NCBI RefSeq assembly: GCF_015670795.1
Contig: NZ_JADPCJ010000002.1
Span: forward strand, 106,396 to 170,395
Direction of reading: 5' to 3'
DNA: 64,000 nt
Source: Collinsella aerofaciens
GTDB lineage: Bacteria > Actinomycetota > Coriobacteriia > Coriobacteriales > Coriobacteriaceae
Part shown: positions 1 through 10,224 of the stretch, one piece after another
Layout of the letters: every line of letters begins with the position of its first letter
Numbering within the stretch: the first letter of the stretch is position 1
Notes under the pieces: generated by a model
The model's input: the letters and a program-made list of their open reading frames with translations, nothing else
Databases searched by the model: none
Told to the model about the DNA's origin: nothing
Position numbers and translations under genes: made by a program

Positions 1-646
1 CAGGCAGGTCGGCGGCCACAAACTCATGAGGTGCGGGGCAACTTACGGTCTTGACCAGGTTCTCGCCTACCAGCGTAGGCGCTGCGGCCAGACGCTCGGC
101 AAGCTCGTCGACGTCGAAGATCTCGGTCGAGATAATGCCCATCTTGGAACCATTGTCGCGCAGATGGCGCACCAGAGCGCGGGTGTCGACACCCTCGATA
201 GCAACGATGCCGTGTGCGCGCAGGTACTCCGGCACGCTGACGGCCGAGCGCCAGTTAGAAGGCGTGGCGCACATGTCGCGAACGATCATGCCGCGCATGG
301 CCGGAGCGCTCGCAGAGCGCACGGCGTCGCCGGGGAAGGCCGACTGGACGTCGGTCTCGTCGATACCGTAGTTGCCGATCTGCGGATAGGTCATGGTTAC
401 GATTTGGCCGGCATAACTCGGGTCGGTCATGACCTCAAAGTAGCCCTCGAGCGAGGTGTTGAAGCAGACTTCGCCGGTCGCGGTGCCCTCGGCGCCGCAT
501 GCACGTCCATAAAAAATGGTCCCATCCTCAAGATACAGGATGCAGGGACCGCAGGTGCCCTTGCTGGTTTTGGCCAGCATGCGCTGGCAAAGCTCGCTGG
601 GCGCGAAGGTGCGGGCGGCAGCGCCCGCGGTATGGTTGTTCGCCAT
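1..646 (-). CDS. carA: carbamoyl-phosphate synthase small subunit, N-terminal part (cut by window edge)
   Basis: Small (glutaminase) subunit of carbamoyl-phosphate synthase, which releases ammonia from glutamine for carbamoyl phosphate in pyrimidine and arginine synthesis. I translated the strand directly: 215 codons are present before the window edge and no stop is reached. Residues typical of the CarA N-terminal domain are visible, including LEDGTIFYGRACG, FNTSLEGYFEVMTDPSYAGQ and GVDTRALVRHLRDNG. The C-terminal glutamine amidotransferase domain with its catalytic Cys-His-Glu lies outside. The start ATG at 646 follows an AAGGAG ribosome site, with a PyrR-like loop immediately upstream. The larger subunit carB is expected beyond position 1. 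Confidence 0.93.
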   Translation of the reverse strand, partial: MANNHTAGAAARTFAPSELCQRMLAKTSKGTCGPCILYLEDGTIFYGRACGAEGTATGEVCFNTSLEGYFEVMTDPSYAGQIVTMTYPQIGNYGIDETDVQSAFPGDAVRSASAPAMRGMIVRDMCATPSNWRSAVSVPEYLRAHGIVAIEGVDTRALVRHLRDNGSKMGIISTEIFDVDELAERLAAAPTLVGENLVKTVSCPAPHEFVAADLP

Positions 647-686
647 AATTCTCCTTCCCGGTCTCACAGGACCGGCTTAAAGGTGT
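647..686 (-). promoter_or_regulatory. PyrR-binding-loop-like leader overlapping the carA ribosome binding site
   Basis: Read on the minus strand, the leader runs TTTAAGCC, GGTCCTGTGAGACCGG, then GAAGGAG just before the ATG. The GGTC/GACC arms form a short hairpin whose loop holds the CNGNGAG-type core of PyrR binding loops. In mycobacteria, PyrR is known to bind such a loop and block ribosome access. Here the hairpin abuts the AAGGAG, so translational repression by PyrR plus UMP is the likely mode. No terminator fold is seen. A TACAAT at 705-710 on this strand could be the -10, giving a leader of about 50 bases. Confidence 0.62.
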
Positions 687-803
687 GTAGTTAGGCCTCG
701 CGGTATTGTAACCGCAAGCATGCCTCATGGCGTTAATTTCATCGAAATGTTTACGAAATGATAATTATGACTTTCTATGCATAATGATTTTTCTGGGACG
801 GGG

Positions 804-848
804 ATTAAAAAATCATCCCGCGGGGCTTGTGGCTCACGCGGGATGATG
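804..848 (-). terminator. terminator after the 857-1819 gene
   Basis: ATCATCCCGCG (812-822) and CGCGGGATGAT (837-847) form an 11-bp stem. On the minus strand it is followed by TTTTTT. Confidence 0.85.
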
Positions 849-856
849 GCGTCTTA

Positions 857-1819
857 TTATTTCTTGTCCTGCTCCAGCAGTTCGGACGGTGTGCGATCGG
901 GCTTGCCGCCGCGGAAAATCTCGCGGCCATGCAGACGATGTTCCAGGTCACGTTCGGCCTTTTCCTCGTCGATCTTAGTCTGGCTAACCACCGGGTCCTC
1001 AATCAACGACGACACCGAGTTCACCTGCTTCTGAATGCGCTCGGCGATGGTGTCATCCATACTCACGATGCGCATCTTCCAGTCGATACTCGTGGCGTTG
1101 GATGAGCTCTTGGTCCACACGAACGTCAAAATGGCGCTCTGGTGGCCCCGCGCGGGGAACATGCCAAAGAAGGAATCGTGCTGAATGTTGCTATCCTCGT
1201 CGATATAGGCGTGAACGTTATACACCACGCGGTCGATCTTATCGTTGAGCAGCGCGTTGGTCGCAAGCGCCGCGGCCTGGATCTGCCCGTTGGACAGCAG
1301 CTCGAGCTCGTTGGCAGACGATGTGTCCAACACCGTCACCTCGACCGTGCCCGTACGCTCATCGGCTTCATCGACGGTAAAGTCGAGCGGGAACTGCGTA
1401 AAGCCGTTGCCCCACTCAAGGCCGCCCTTCAGCGCCGTCGAAACGGTATCGACCGAAACGCTCTCGGACAGGTTGGCGGTGTTCAGACGACGCATCACGC
1501 CGTAGCCAATCTGCATACCCACGATCAGCACCAAAATACCAATGACCACGGCCATCGCGGTCTTCGTAATGGTATGGCTCACCTGCGAGCCCGAAGGATC
1601 GTCCTCGGACAGCGGGTCGATATGTTTTGCCTGGCTCGCGCGGTCCTCGCTGCGCAGCTGCGCTAGCGCCGCTTTGTCACCGCGCTTGGCCGCAGCCTCC
1701 TTCTCACGCATGCGCTCGGTACGCTTTTTGGCGAGCGTGGGATCCAAGACGCCGGATGCATCGATTTCGGAGAATAACTCCGTCACTTCTTCCGGAGTCA
1801 AAGGGTTCTTGTCAGCCAT
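857..1819 (-). CDS. hypothetical membrane-anchored protein
   Basis: This 320-residue protein is not recognised. An acidic, charged N-terminal stretch (about residues 1-85, rich in Glu, Lys and Arg) is followed by one hydrophobic segment at about 86-108 (AMAVVIGILVLIVGMQIGYG). A soluble domain of about 170 residues follows, with mixed strand-like sequence and no motif I can name, and the charged tail ends EQDKK. The likely topology is N-terminus in the cytoplasm and the large domain outside, by inference. It begins 19 bases after the stop of the ABC exporter gene, so the two are probably one operon, and a clear terminator follows. A role linked to the exporter is possible but unsupported by any motif. 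Confidence 0.8.
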   Translation of the reverse strand: MADKNPLTPEEVTELFSEIDASGVLDPTLAKKRTERMREKEAAAKRGDKAALAQLRSEDRASQAKHIDPLSEDDPSGSQVSHTITKTAMAVVIGILVLIVGMQIGYGVMRRLNTANLSESVSVDTVSTALKGGLEWGNGFTQFPLDFTVDEADERTGTVEVTVLDTSSANELELLSNGQIQAAALATNALLNDKIDRVVYNVHAYIDEDSNIQHDSFFGMFPARGHQSAILTFVWTKSSSNATSIDWKMRIVSMDDTIAERIQKQVNSVSSLIEDPVVSQTKIDEEKAERDLEHRLHGREIFRGGKPDRTPSELLEQDKK

Positions 1820-1838
1820 AAACTTCCTGTCATATCAA

Positions 1839-3611
1839 TCAGTCGAGCTCGTGCGTACGCGCACCTTCGAACTGCATTCGATAGTAACGGGCATAGGTGC
1901 CGCCACGGGCGAGAAGCTCCTCGTGCGTGCCACGCTCCACAACGCGACCATGCTCAACGGTCGCAATCTCATCGGCGTGTTTAATGGTCGAGAGACGGTG
2001 GGCGATGATGATTGTGGTACGGCCGCGTGCCAGCTCTTCGAGCGACTCCTGCACCGCCTCCTCGCTCTCGTTATCCAAAGCACTCGTCGCCTCGTCCAAG
2101 ATCAAGATTTTGGGATTCTTGAGAAACACACGCGCGATGGCAACGCGCTGCTTCTGTCCGCCCGAAAGACGGCTGCCGCGCTCGCCCACGACCGTGTCAT
2201 AGCCCTGTGGAAGCGACTCGATAAAGGCATCGATGTTGGCGCGACGGGCCGCCTCGGCGATCTCTTCCGCCGTAGCGCCCGGCTTGCCGTAGGCGATGTT
2301 CTCGCCAATCGTACCGTCAAACAGATAGACATCCTGCTGCACCAGGCCGATGGCGCGACGCAGGCTCTGCTGCGTCACATCACGCACGTCCTGGCCATCG
2401 ATGCTAATGGATCCGGCAGCCACGTCATAAAAGCGCGGCAACAGCGAACAGGTCGTGGACTTGCCACCGCCCGAAGGGCCAACCAAAGCGATGGTCTGCC
2501 CGGGCTTGATGGACAGATCCATATGGTCGATAACGGGACGCTCGTCGGCATCGCCCTCGCCCAGCTCAACGTCCTCGTAGTTAAAGCACACGTCGTGATA
2601 CTCCACGGCGCCGGCAGTCACCTGCAGATCCGTGGCGCCCGGCTTGTCCTGGATATCCGGCGCGGTCGAGAGCACCTCGTCCATACGCTTAAAGCCGGCG
2701 ATAGCCTTCTGATACGTTTCGGCCGAATTGACGAGCGTCTCAAGCGGCGTGCAGAACAGCGAAATATAGAGTGCAAAGGTCGCCATATCGACCGCCTGCA
2801 GCTGTCCCTGGGCGACCAGCCAGCCGCCCAGCAGCACCACGATCACATAGAGCACACCCGAGAGCAGGCCATACGTCGCGGTATAGACGCCCATGGCGTG
2901 ATACATGTTCTCCTTGGACGAAAGATAGCGATTGTTTGAGGCGCGCAACTTGAAGCGTTCGGTCTCCTCATTGGCAAAGCTCTTGACCACACGCATGCCC
3001 GCCAGCGAATCCTGCAGCTGCGCATTGATGCCGCTGATTTTTTTGCGGTTGTCGCTAAAGACCTCGCGCATGCGCATGTTCTGCCAAAACATGATGACCG
3101 CAAACGCCGCCGTCACCACGGCCATGGCGAGCGCCAGCACCGGGGCAATGGTAAAGAGGATCACAAACGAGCCGATGATCTCGATGCCGCAGATGATGAT
3201 CCACTCGGGCACGTGGTGCGCCGCCTCGCAGATATCGAACAGGTCGTTGACCACGCGGCTCATCATGTCGCCCGAGCTGTTGCGGTCGAAGTATGCAAAG
3301 CTAAAGCGCTCATACTGGTCGAACAGGTCCTCGCGCATTTTGGACTCCATACGCGCGCCCATCACGTGACCCCAATAGCTCACAAAATAGCGGCAGGCGC
3401 AGCGGACGGCATACATCAGCACCAAGCCCACCGCGATCATGCCGAGCGCCTGCATAATGGCAGCCTGACCCTGAGTAAACAGCCCACCGGTCAAATTGCG
3501 CAGGATAATGGGGAACGCCAGGTCAATGGCGGCAAGCACCAGAGCACAAACAGTATCAGCAACAAAAAGCCCCATCTGGGGCTTGTAATACGAAAGAAAC
3601 CTCTTCAGCAT
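1839..3611 (-). CDS. ABC transporter, fused permease and ATPase (multidrug/lipid exporter type)
   Basis: A 590-residue half-transporter. Residues 1 to about 310 form the six-helix exporter domain and about 330-590 the nucleotide-binding domain. The ATPase motifs are complete: Walker A GPSGGGKST, signature LSGGQKQR, Walker B ILILDEATSALD and the switch histidine in IAHRLST. The layout matches the MsbA/BmrA family, which works as a homodimer or heterodimer exporting drugs, lipids or peptides. The substrate cannot be told from sequence. The start ATG has GAGGATC upstream. Only one half-transporter is seen, so it is probably a homodimer. The downstream membrane protein may be co-expressed. Confidence 0.92.
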   Translation of the reverse strand: MLKRFLSYYKPQMGLFVADTVCALVLAAIDLAFPIILRNLTGGLFTQGQAAIMQALGMIAVGLVLMYAVRCACRYFVSYWGHVMGARMESKMREDLFDQYERFSFAYFDRNSSGDMMSRVVNDLFDICEAAHHVPEWIIICGIEIIGSFVILFTIAPVLALAMAVVTAAFAVIMFWQNMRMREVFSDNRKKISGINAQLQDSLAGMRVVKSFANEETERFKLRASNNRYLSSKENMYHAMGVYTATYGLLSGVLYVIVVLLGGWLVAQGQLQAVDMATFALYISLFCTPLETLVNSAETYQKAIAGFKRMDEVLSTAPDIQDKPGATDLQVTAGAVEYHDVCFNYEDVELGEGDADERPVIDHMDLSIKPGQTIALVGPSGGGKSTTCSLLPRFYDVAAGSISIDGQDVRDVTQQSLRRAIGLVQQDVYLFDGTIGENIAYGKPGATAEEIAEAARRANIDAFIESLPQGYDTVVGERGSRLSGGQKQRVAIARVFLKNPKILILDEATSALDNESEEAVQESLEELARGRTTIIIAHRLSTIKHADEIATVEHGRVVERGTHEELLARGGTYARYYRMQFEGARTHELD

Positions 3612-3640
3612 GTGATCCTCAAAGAAATATCAGCAACGTA

Positions 3641-3683
3641 AGGCCCTGGGACAAAGCAATCAGTAGTACTTGTCCCAGGGCTA
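3641..3683 (-). terminator. strong hairpin after the Nudix gene
   Basis: GCCCTGGGACAA (3643-3654) pairs with TTGTCCCAGGGC (3670-3681), a perfect 12-bp stem in the gap before the exporter gene. There is no good T-run on either strand, so termination is likely but not certain. Confidence 0.6.
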
Positions 3684-3693
3684 TCCCCACTCG

Positions 3694-4389
3694 TTAAAGC
3701 TCCGTGCCCCCAAGGCGGTGCGCGATGCTGTCGCAGGCAAGCGCACCCACGACGGTCTTGGCGTCTTCGATCTTGCCGTCGAGCACGGCATCGATCAGCT
3801 CGTGCAGCGGCACCAGGTCCACGTTGACAAACTCGTCATCATCGGGGTTGGGCGCATCAAACTCGAGCTTGGTAGCCAAGTAGATGTGGATGATCTCATC
3901 GCAAAAACCGCAGGACGTGACAATCGACGTCAAAAAGCGAATACGACCGGCCCTAAAGCCCGTCTCCTCATGCAGTTCGCGCTTGGCGCAATCGAGCGGG
4001 TCCTCGCCTGGATCGAGCTTGCCGGCGGGAATCTCGACCGTCACGCGGTCGATGGCGGTGCGGTACTGACGCACCAGTACGATCTTGCCGCTCTCGGTCA
4101 GCGCCACAACGGCCGCCGCACCCGGATGGCGAACGATATCGCGGGCGCTGCGGTGACCGTTGGGCAGCTCAACCTCAAGACGGTGGACGTCGAGGATCTT
4201 GCCCTTCCAGGCGCACTCCTCCGAAAGAATCTTCTCGTGCAGCTCGGCATCGTGCGGGTCGTCGTCGCCCAGCACCAGCGCCGGCTCGTCAGCGACCTCG
4301 CCGCCAGGCTCGCCCTCGGCGTGCCCATACACGCGGCTGTCCTCCTCGACGATCTGCGCATCCACGAGCTCTTCGTTCTTCTCGTCCAT
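3694..4389 (-). CDS. Nudix hydrolase, ADP-ribose pyrophosphatase-like
   Basis: A hydrolase of nucleoside diphosphates linked to another moiety, most like the ADP-ribose pyrophosphatase (NudF/YqkG) group. The Nudix box is intact: Gly123, Glu129, Arg137-Glu138, Glu141-Glu142, Gly144, within GKLDPGEDPLDCAKREL followed by HEETG. The preceding EIPAG and the QYRTAIDRVTVEIPAG context is typical of ADP-ribose pyrophosphatases. About 60 acidic N-terminal residues precede the domain and are unusual for the family. I chose the ATG at 4389 because AAAGGA is nine bases upstream; an in-frame ATG at 4398 abuts that site. It follows purD with a short gap and is probably in its operon. Confidence 0.88.
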   Translation of the reverse strand: MDEKNEELVDAQIVEEDSRVYGHAEGEPGGEVADEPALVLGDDDPHDAELHEKILSEECAWKGKILDVHRLEVELPNGHRSARDIVRHPGAAAVVALTESGKIVLVRQYRTAIDRVTVEIPAGKLDPGEDPLDCAKRELHEETGFRAGRIRFLTSIVTSCGFCDEIIHIYLATKLEFDAPNPDDDEFVNVDLVPLHELIDAVLDGKIEDAKTVVGALACDSIAHRLGGTEL

Positions 4390-4410
4390 CCGTCTCATTC
4401 CTTTCGGACT

Positions 4411-5715
4411 TTAGGCATCCCAGGCGTCTCGGCCGCGCAGCGCGCGCAGGCCGATATCGTGACGCAGGGTCTTACCCTCAAAATCAATCTTCTCGCAGGC
4501 CTCGTAGGCAAGGTTGCGAGCGTTCTCGAACGTGTCGCCCAGAGCGGTCACGGCAAGCACGCGGCCACCATTGGTCACGAGCTGGCCGTCCACCACGGCA
4601 GTGCCCGCGTGGTACACGGTCACGTTCTCCATGGCCTCGGCATCGGCGATACCGGTAATGACCTTGCCTTTCTCGTAGCTGCCGGGATAACCCGCACTCG
4701 TCAGGACAACGGCCACGGCCCACTCGTCACGCCAGTCGAGTTCAATCTGGTCGAGCTCGCAGTTGGCACAAGCCAACATGACCTCGACCAGGTCGTTCTT
4801 AAGGCGCGGCAGAACGACCTGCGTCTCGGGGTCGCCAAAGCGGGCATTGAACTCCAGCACCTTGGGGCCGGCAGGCGTGAGCATAAAGCCGCCGTACAGG
4901 CAGCCGCGGTAGTCGATGCCCTCGGCGGCGAGCTCAGCCACGGTCTGCTCCATGACCTTCACCATGGTGGCGTGCTCCTCGTCGGTCACAATGGGCACCG
5001 GGCTGTAGACGCCCATGCCGCCGGTGTTGGGGCCCTTGTCGCCCTCGAGCGCGCGCTTGTGGTCCTGCGAGGTGGCCATGGGGCGCACGGTCTTGCCGTC
5101 GGTAAAGGCCAGCAGCGAGCACTCGGGACCAACGAGCATCTCCTCGATGACCACGGTATTGCCGGCATCGCCAAAGGTGCCGCCAAAGCACTCGCGCACG
5201 GCCTCCTCGGCCTGCTCAAGTTCGGTCGCCACGATAACGCCCTTGCCCGCGGCAAGGCCGTCGGCCTTCACGACCAGCGGGGCGCCCTGCTCGCGCACGT
5301 AGGCGAGAGCCGAAGCCTCGTCGGTAAACGAACCATAGGCCGCCGTCGGAATGCCCGCACGCTCCATGAGCTGCTTGGAGAACAGCTTGGAGCCCTCCAT
5401 CTGGGCGCCCTCGGCACCCGGGCCAAAGCAGGGAATACCCGCCGCGCGCACGGCGTCGGCCACGCCCGCCACGAGCGGAGCCTCGGGGCCAATTACCACG
5501 AGTCCGCATCCGTGGCTCTGCGCAAACGCCGCCACGGCCGCAGGATCGCAGTCGTCGAGAACAACGTTCTCGCCGCAGCTCGCGGTGCCGCCGTTACCCG
5601 GCGCGATGTAGAGCTTGCCGGCGCGCGGTGATGCTGCGAGCTTAGCTGCCAAAGCATGCTCACGGCCGCCGCTGCCCAACAACAGGATGTCGATGGTTTG
5701 AGTGTCCGCCTTCAA
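4411..5715 (-). CDS. purD: phosphoribosylamine-glycine ligase
   Basis: Second step of de novo purine synthesis: joins glycine to 5-phosphoribosylamine with ATP. The N-terminus has the family signature [16 protein letters not shown]-grasp features follow, including [13 protein letters not shown] and, near the end, [13 protein letters not shown] with metal and nucleotide ligands. The open frame extends upstream to 5883, but the ribosome site GAGGAGG at about 5724 points to a TTG start at 5715, giving 434 residues, the normal family length. The terminator after purA lies within the rejected upstream extension, which supports the shorter form. The Nudix gene follows about 20 bases after the stop. 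Confidence 0.93.
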   Translation of the reverse strand: MKADTQTIDILLLGSGGREHALAAKLAASPRAGKLYIAPGNGGTASCGENVVLDDCDPAAVAAFAQSHGCGLVVIGPEAPLVAGVADAVRAAGIPCFGPGAEGAQMEGSKLFSKQLMERAGIPTAAYGSFTDEASALAYVREQGAPLVVKADGLAAGKGVIVATELEQAEEAVRECFGGTFGDAGNTVVIEEMLVGPECSLLAFTDGKTVRPMATSQDHKRALEGDKGPNTGGMGVYSPVPIVTDEEHATMVKVMEQTVAELAAEGIDYRGCLYGGFMLTPAGPKVLEFNARFGDPETQVVLPRLKNDLVEVMLACANCELDQIELDWRDEWAVAVVLTSAGYPGSYEKGKVITGIADAEAMENVTVYHAGTAVVDGQLVTNGGRVLAVTALGDTFENARNLAYEACEKIDFEGKTLRHDIGLRALRGRDAWDA

Positions 5716-5767
5716 GGGTGCCTCCTCTATGGATGAACGGCCCGCTCCGCGCGAGCCCTTTGCAAGC

Positions 5768-5812
5768 AAATATACCCCTCGGCCGCCCGTCCGGGCTGCA
5801 AAGGGGTATATC
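5768..5812 (-). terminator. terminator after purA
   Basis: ATATACCCCT (5770-5779) pairs with AGGGGTATAT (5802-5811). The loop contains a secondary GCCCG/CGGGC stem. No long T-run, but the stem sits 20 bases after the purA stop. Confidence 0.65.
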
Positions 5813-5833
5813 GCAATAACCAAATAGTCCCGA

Positions 5834-7129
<1,296 letters not shown>

Positions 7130-7213
7130 TTACATTCATGGACTGTCTACGCGCCACGCCGGCACGCAGAAGCACAAAACATTCCCAGTATACCCGTGCA
7201 ACGGGCGCCTGTC

Positions 7214-8605
7214 CTACTCCTCGGCATGTGCCCCATCAAGCTCATAAAACTTGGTGGATGCCGGCAGGAACATCAGATCGACGTCGCCGATCGGGCCCGA
7301 ACGGTTCTTGGCCACGACGATACGCGTAACGCCCTCGTCGGGTCGATCGTCGCGCGAGGCTTCGGCCTCGTCGGCGGAGCGGTCCAAGAACATGACGATA
7401 TCGGCGTCCTGCTCGATAGAGCCCGATTCACGAAGGTCGGAAAGCTGCGGACGCTTGCCGGTACGGGATTCGACCTGACGCGAGAGCTGCGATAGCGCGA
7501 TGAGCGGGATCTTGAGCTCCTTGGCCATGATCTTCAGACCACGCGACATCTCCGAAACCTCGACGGTACGGCTCTCGGAGCGGCGTCCCGGCGGAGGACT
7601 CACCAGCTGCAGGTAGTCCAGGATGATGATTGCCTTCTCCTTGTTATGGAGCATGCGGCGGCTCTTGGCGCGAATCTCGGTCACTGTGGTGCCGGGCGTA
7701 TCGTCAATCAGAATATCCAGCTTGGACAAGGTCTGCGTGGCCTCGTTGATATTGGCCCACTGCTCGGGGCTAATGCGGCCCATGCGGAAATCACTGATCG
7801 AGATCATGGCATAGGCGCAAATCAGACGCTGGGCAATTTCCTTGCCCGACATCTCCAGCGAGAAGAAGCCGACGGTATAACCAGCAGCGGCAGCGTTGAG
7901 CGCCAGATTCAGAGCGAACGACGTCTTACCCACGGCAGGACGGGCACCGATGATGATGAGCTGGCCTTCGCGAAAACCCATGAGCATGCGGTCGAGCGAC
8001 GGGAAGCCCGTGGGCACGCCCGCAGCCTGGCCACCGGCCTGGCACACTTCCTCGGCCTCGTTATAGGCCTCGACCATAAACTCGGTCAGCGTCTTGTAGC
8101 TCGACTTGACCTCGCGTGCCGTGACCTTGAGCAGCTTGCTCTCGGCCAGCTCGACAACCTCTTTGGTGTCGGTGGGGGCGTTATATGCCAGCGCGTTGAT
8201 CTCGTTGGTGGCGCCGATCAGCTCGCGCAGCATCGAATCGCGGCGAACGATGGCGGCATGGTGCTGCCAGTTGACGAGCGACAGGGTATGACCCATCAGC
8301 TCCAAAATGTACGCCTCGCCGCCCACGGCATCGAGCTTGTTGATGCTTCGCAGGTAATCGATCAGCGAGATGGAGTCGATGGGAATGCGGCTGTTGTACA
8401 TATCGACCATCGCAGTATAGATGGTCTTATGAATGGGCCGGTAGAAGTCATCGGGCTGCAGCTCGACCTGGGCCTCTTCGACCACCTCGGGCGATAGCAG
8501 CATAGCGGCCAGTACATTGGCCTCTGCATCTTGGTTTTGGGGAAGACCCAACTTTGAGCCGCGGTCCTCGACCGTCAGCCCGGTCTCCCTATCGTCATAT
8601 GCCAT
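7214..8605 (-). CDS. dnaB: replicative DNA helicase DnaB
   Basis: Hexameric helicase that unwinds DNA 5' to 3' at the fork and recruits primase. Residues 1 to about 120 make the N-terminal helical domain (PQNQDAEANVLAAMLLSP). The RecA-like ATPase core follows, with Walker A GARPAVGKTS, the segment GFFSLEMSG, a Walker B-like IIILDYLQLV, and LSQLSRQVESRTGKRPQLSD with the arginine finger region. Length is 463 residues. I chose ATG 8605, with GAGGA six bases upstream, over an ATG twelve bases earlier. A likely loader, DciA, is encoded at 28.4 kb. No intein is seen, though DnaB is a frequent intein host. Confidence 0.96.
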   Translation of the reverse strand: MAYDDRETGLTVEDRGSKLGLPQNQDAEANVLAAMLLSPEVVEEAQVELQPDDFYRPIHKTIYTAMVDMYNSRIPIDSISLIDYLRSINKLDAVGGEAYILELMGHTLSLVNWQHHAAIVRRDSMLRELIGATNEINALAYNAPTDTKEVVELAESKLLKVTAREVKSSYKTLTEFMVEAYNEAEEVCQAGGQAAGVPTGFPSLDRMLMGFREGQLIIIGARPAVGKTSFALNLALNAAAAGYTVGFFSLEMSGKEIAQRLICAYAMISISDFRMGRISPEQWANINEATQTLSKLDILIDDTPGTTVTEIRAKSRRMLHNKEKAIIILDYLQLVSPPPGRRSESRTVEVSEMSRGLKIMAKELKIPLIALSQLSRQVESRTGKRPQLSDLRESGSIEQDADIVMFLDRSADEAEASRDDRPDEGVTRIVVAKNRSGPIGDVDLMFLPASTKFYELDGAHAEE

Positions 8606-8755
8606 GAGCATCCTCATTCATATCGCTTGCGAGCATCCATAGTATCAGCCACGGTCCCAAAACGCGCCGCGCGCCGCCAATCATCACCGAACCAAACGGA
8701 TGAACGGTCCTGTATATAGGATTTTGACGCGACGTTCACCACAACACTCACTCAG

Positions 8756-8799
8756 CGCAAAAAACAAAAGGGCGCCCCGGTTTCCCAGAGCGCCCTTCT
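8756..8799 (-). terminator. terminator after rplI
   Basis: AAGGGCGC (8768-8775) pairs with GCGCCCTT (8790-8797). On the minus strand it is followed by TTGTTTTTTG. Confidence 0.87.
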
Positions 8800-8829
8800 T
8801 AGAACAAGATTGTTGCGTTGCAGCAAATG

Positions 8830-9369
8830 CTACTCGGCAGCAGCCTCAGTCTCGACCTCGGCGGTCTCGGCCTCGGCGGTCTCGGCGGCCTCCTCGACCT
8901 CAGCCTCGGCAGCGAGCTCCTCGGCGGTAACGCCGACGAGAACGACAACCTCGGCCTTGATCTCGCGATACAGCGAGATGGCAACGGTGTGGGCACCGGC
9001 AACCTTGATGGGCTTACCGAGCTCGACGCGCTTGCGGTCGATGTCCATACCGAGCTGAGCCTTGATGGCGTCAGCGATCATAGCGGCGGTAACGGAGCCA
9101 AAGAGGATGCCCTCGTCGCCGACCTTGACGTCAACGGTGACCGTCTTGCCCTCAAAGGCAGCTTTGGTCTCGTTGGCGGTAGCCAGACGGACGGCCTCGC
9201 GCTTGGCGATGTTGTTGCGACGCTCGTCAAGCTGCTTGAGGTTGCCCTTGGTGGCGGCAACAGCGAGCTTCTTGGGGAACAGGAAGTTCTCAGCGTAACC
9301 CTGAGCGACCTCTACGACGTCACCCTCGCCGCCCTTGCCCTTGATCTCATCGAGAAGAATAACCTTCAT
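8830..9369 (-). CDS. rplI: 50S ribosomal protein L9 with acidic Ala/Glu tail
   Basis: L9 binds 23S rRNA at the base of the L1 stalk. The N-terminal domain is canonical (MKVILLDEIKGKGGEGDVVEV and NFLFPKKLAVAAT), followed by the long connecting helix and the C-terminal domain (GSVTAAMIADAI, GIDIDRKRVEL-type segment). At 179 residues it is about 30 longer than the usual L9. The extra piece is a low-complexity tail of Ala and Glu with some Thr and Val, from about residue 147. It is the last gene of rpsF-ssb-rpsR-rplI and is followed by a terminator. The start ATG has GGGAGA upstream. Confidence 0.95.
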   Translation of the reverse strand: MKVILLDEIKGKGGEGDVVEVAQGYAENFLFPKKLAVAATKGNLKQLDERRNNIAKREAVRLATANETKAAFEGKTVTVDVKVGDEGILFGSVTAAMIADAIKAQLGMDIDRKRVELGKPIKVAGAHTVAISLYREIKAEVVVLVGVTAEELAAEAEVEEAAETAEAETAEVETEAAAE

Positions 9370-9384
9370 GATGCGTCTCCCTTC

Positions 9385-9651
9385 TTAGCCGCGGTCGCGG
9401 TTGCCACGAGAGGAAACCACGGGGACGGTGTACGGCAGGAGAGCCATCTCGCGGGCGCGCTTGATGGCGTTGGCGATGTCATGCTGATGCTGCGTGCAAG
9501 CGCCAGTGACGCGACGGGGCTTGATCTTGCCACGGTCGGTCATGTACTTACGGAGAAGCTGAGTGTCCTTATAGTCGATGAACTCAGTGTTCTCCTTGCA
9601 GAACTGGCAGTACTTACGACGCGGCTGACGTGCAGAAAAATCATTAGCCAT
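9385..9651 (-). CDS. rpsR: 30S ribosomal protein S18
   Basis: S18 binds the 30S platform next to S6. The 88-residue protein shows the typical [10 protein letters not shown] start and [17 protein letters not shown], followed by [14 protein letters not shown]. The paired cysteines in CQFC suggest the zinc-binding (C+) form. The open frame extends upstream of 9651, but ATG 9651 has AAAGGT upstream and begins at the family's usual position ([15 protein letters not shown]). It is third in the rpsF-ssb-rpsR-rplI operon. Confidence 0.95.
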   Translation of the reverse strand: MANDFSARQPRRKYCQFCKENTEFIDYKDTQLLRKYMTDRGKIKPRRVTGACTQHQHDIANAIKRAREMALLPYTVPVVSSRGNRDRG

Positions 9652-9723
9652 GTCAAAATACCTTTCATTTGGCAACTTCGGCGAACCGAAGCCGCCTCTC
9701 ACTCAAAAATAGGTGAACAACCC

Positions 9724-10176
9724 TTAGAACGGGATGTCCTCATCGTAGACGTCGACCGCGGGCGGCGTAGCCACCGGTGCGGTGGGACGTGCTGCGGGCG
9801 CGGGAGCTGCGGGGGCGTAACCGCCCTGATCGTAGCCACCCTGGCCACCACGGGAGCTCATAAACTCAATCTCATCGACGATGACCTCAAGCTTGCTCCG
9901 GCGCTGGCCGTCGCGCTCCCAAGAGCTGTAGCGCAGCTTGCCCTCGATCGCGACCTTGTTTCCCTTTGCCAGGAAACGGCTCACGGCCTCGGCGCGGGTG
10001 CCGAACATGGTGCAGTCGACAAAGTTGGGATAGTCCTCCCACTCGCCAGTCTGCGCGTTGCGGCGACGATCGTTCACGGCAACGCCAAAGGACAGAACCT
10101 GGGTTCCGCCGGCGGTGGCGCGCAGCTCGGGATCGCGGGTGAGGTTACCGGTGATGTTCACTCGATTGATGCTCAT
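9724..10176 (-). CDS. ssb: single-stranded DNA-binding protein
   Basis: Binds single-stranded DNA during replication and repair. Residues 1 to about 105 form the OB-fold (MSINRVNITGNLTRDPELRA, then VNDRRRNAQTGEWEDYPNFVDC). A short Gly/Ala/Pro-rich linker with Gln and Tyr follows, and the conserved acidic tip is DEDIPF, the docking site for partner proteins. Length is 150 residues, normal. It lies between rpsF and rpsR, the usual place, so its supply is tied to ribosomal protein expression. Confidence 0.96.
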   Translation of the reverse strand: MSINRVNITGNLTRDPELRATAGGTQVLSFGVAVNDRRRNAQTGEWEDYPNFVDCTMFGTRAEAVSRFLAKGNKVAIEGKLRYSSWERDGQRRSKLEVIVDEIEFMSSRGGQGGYDQGGYAPAAPAPAARPTAPVATPPAVDVYDEDIPF

Positions 10177-10224
10177 AACTCACTACTTCCTCTTGGGGCA
10201 CAAGCCCAGTCCAAAACGACAGTC

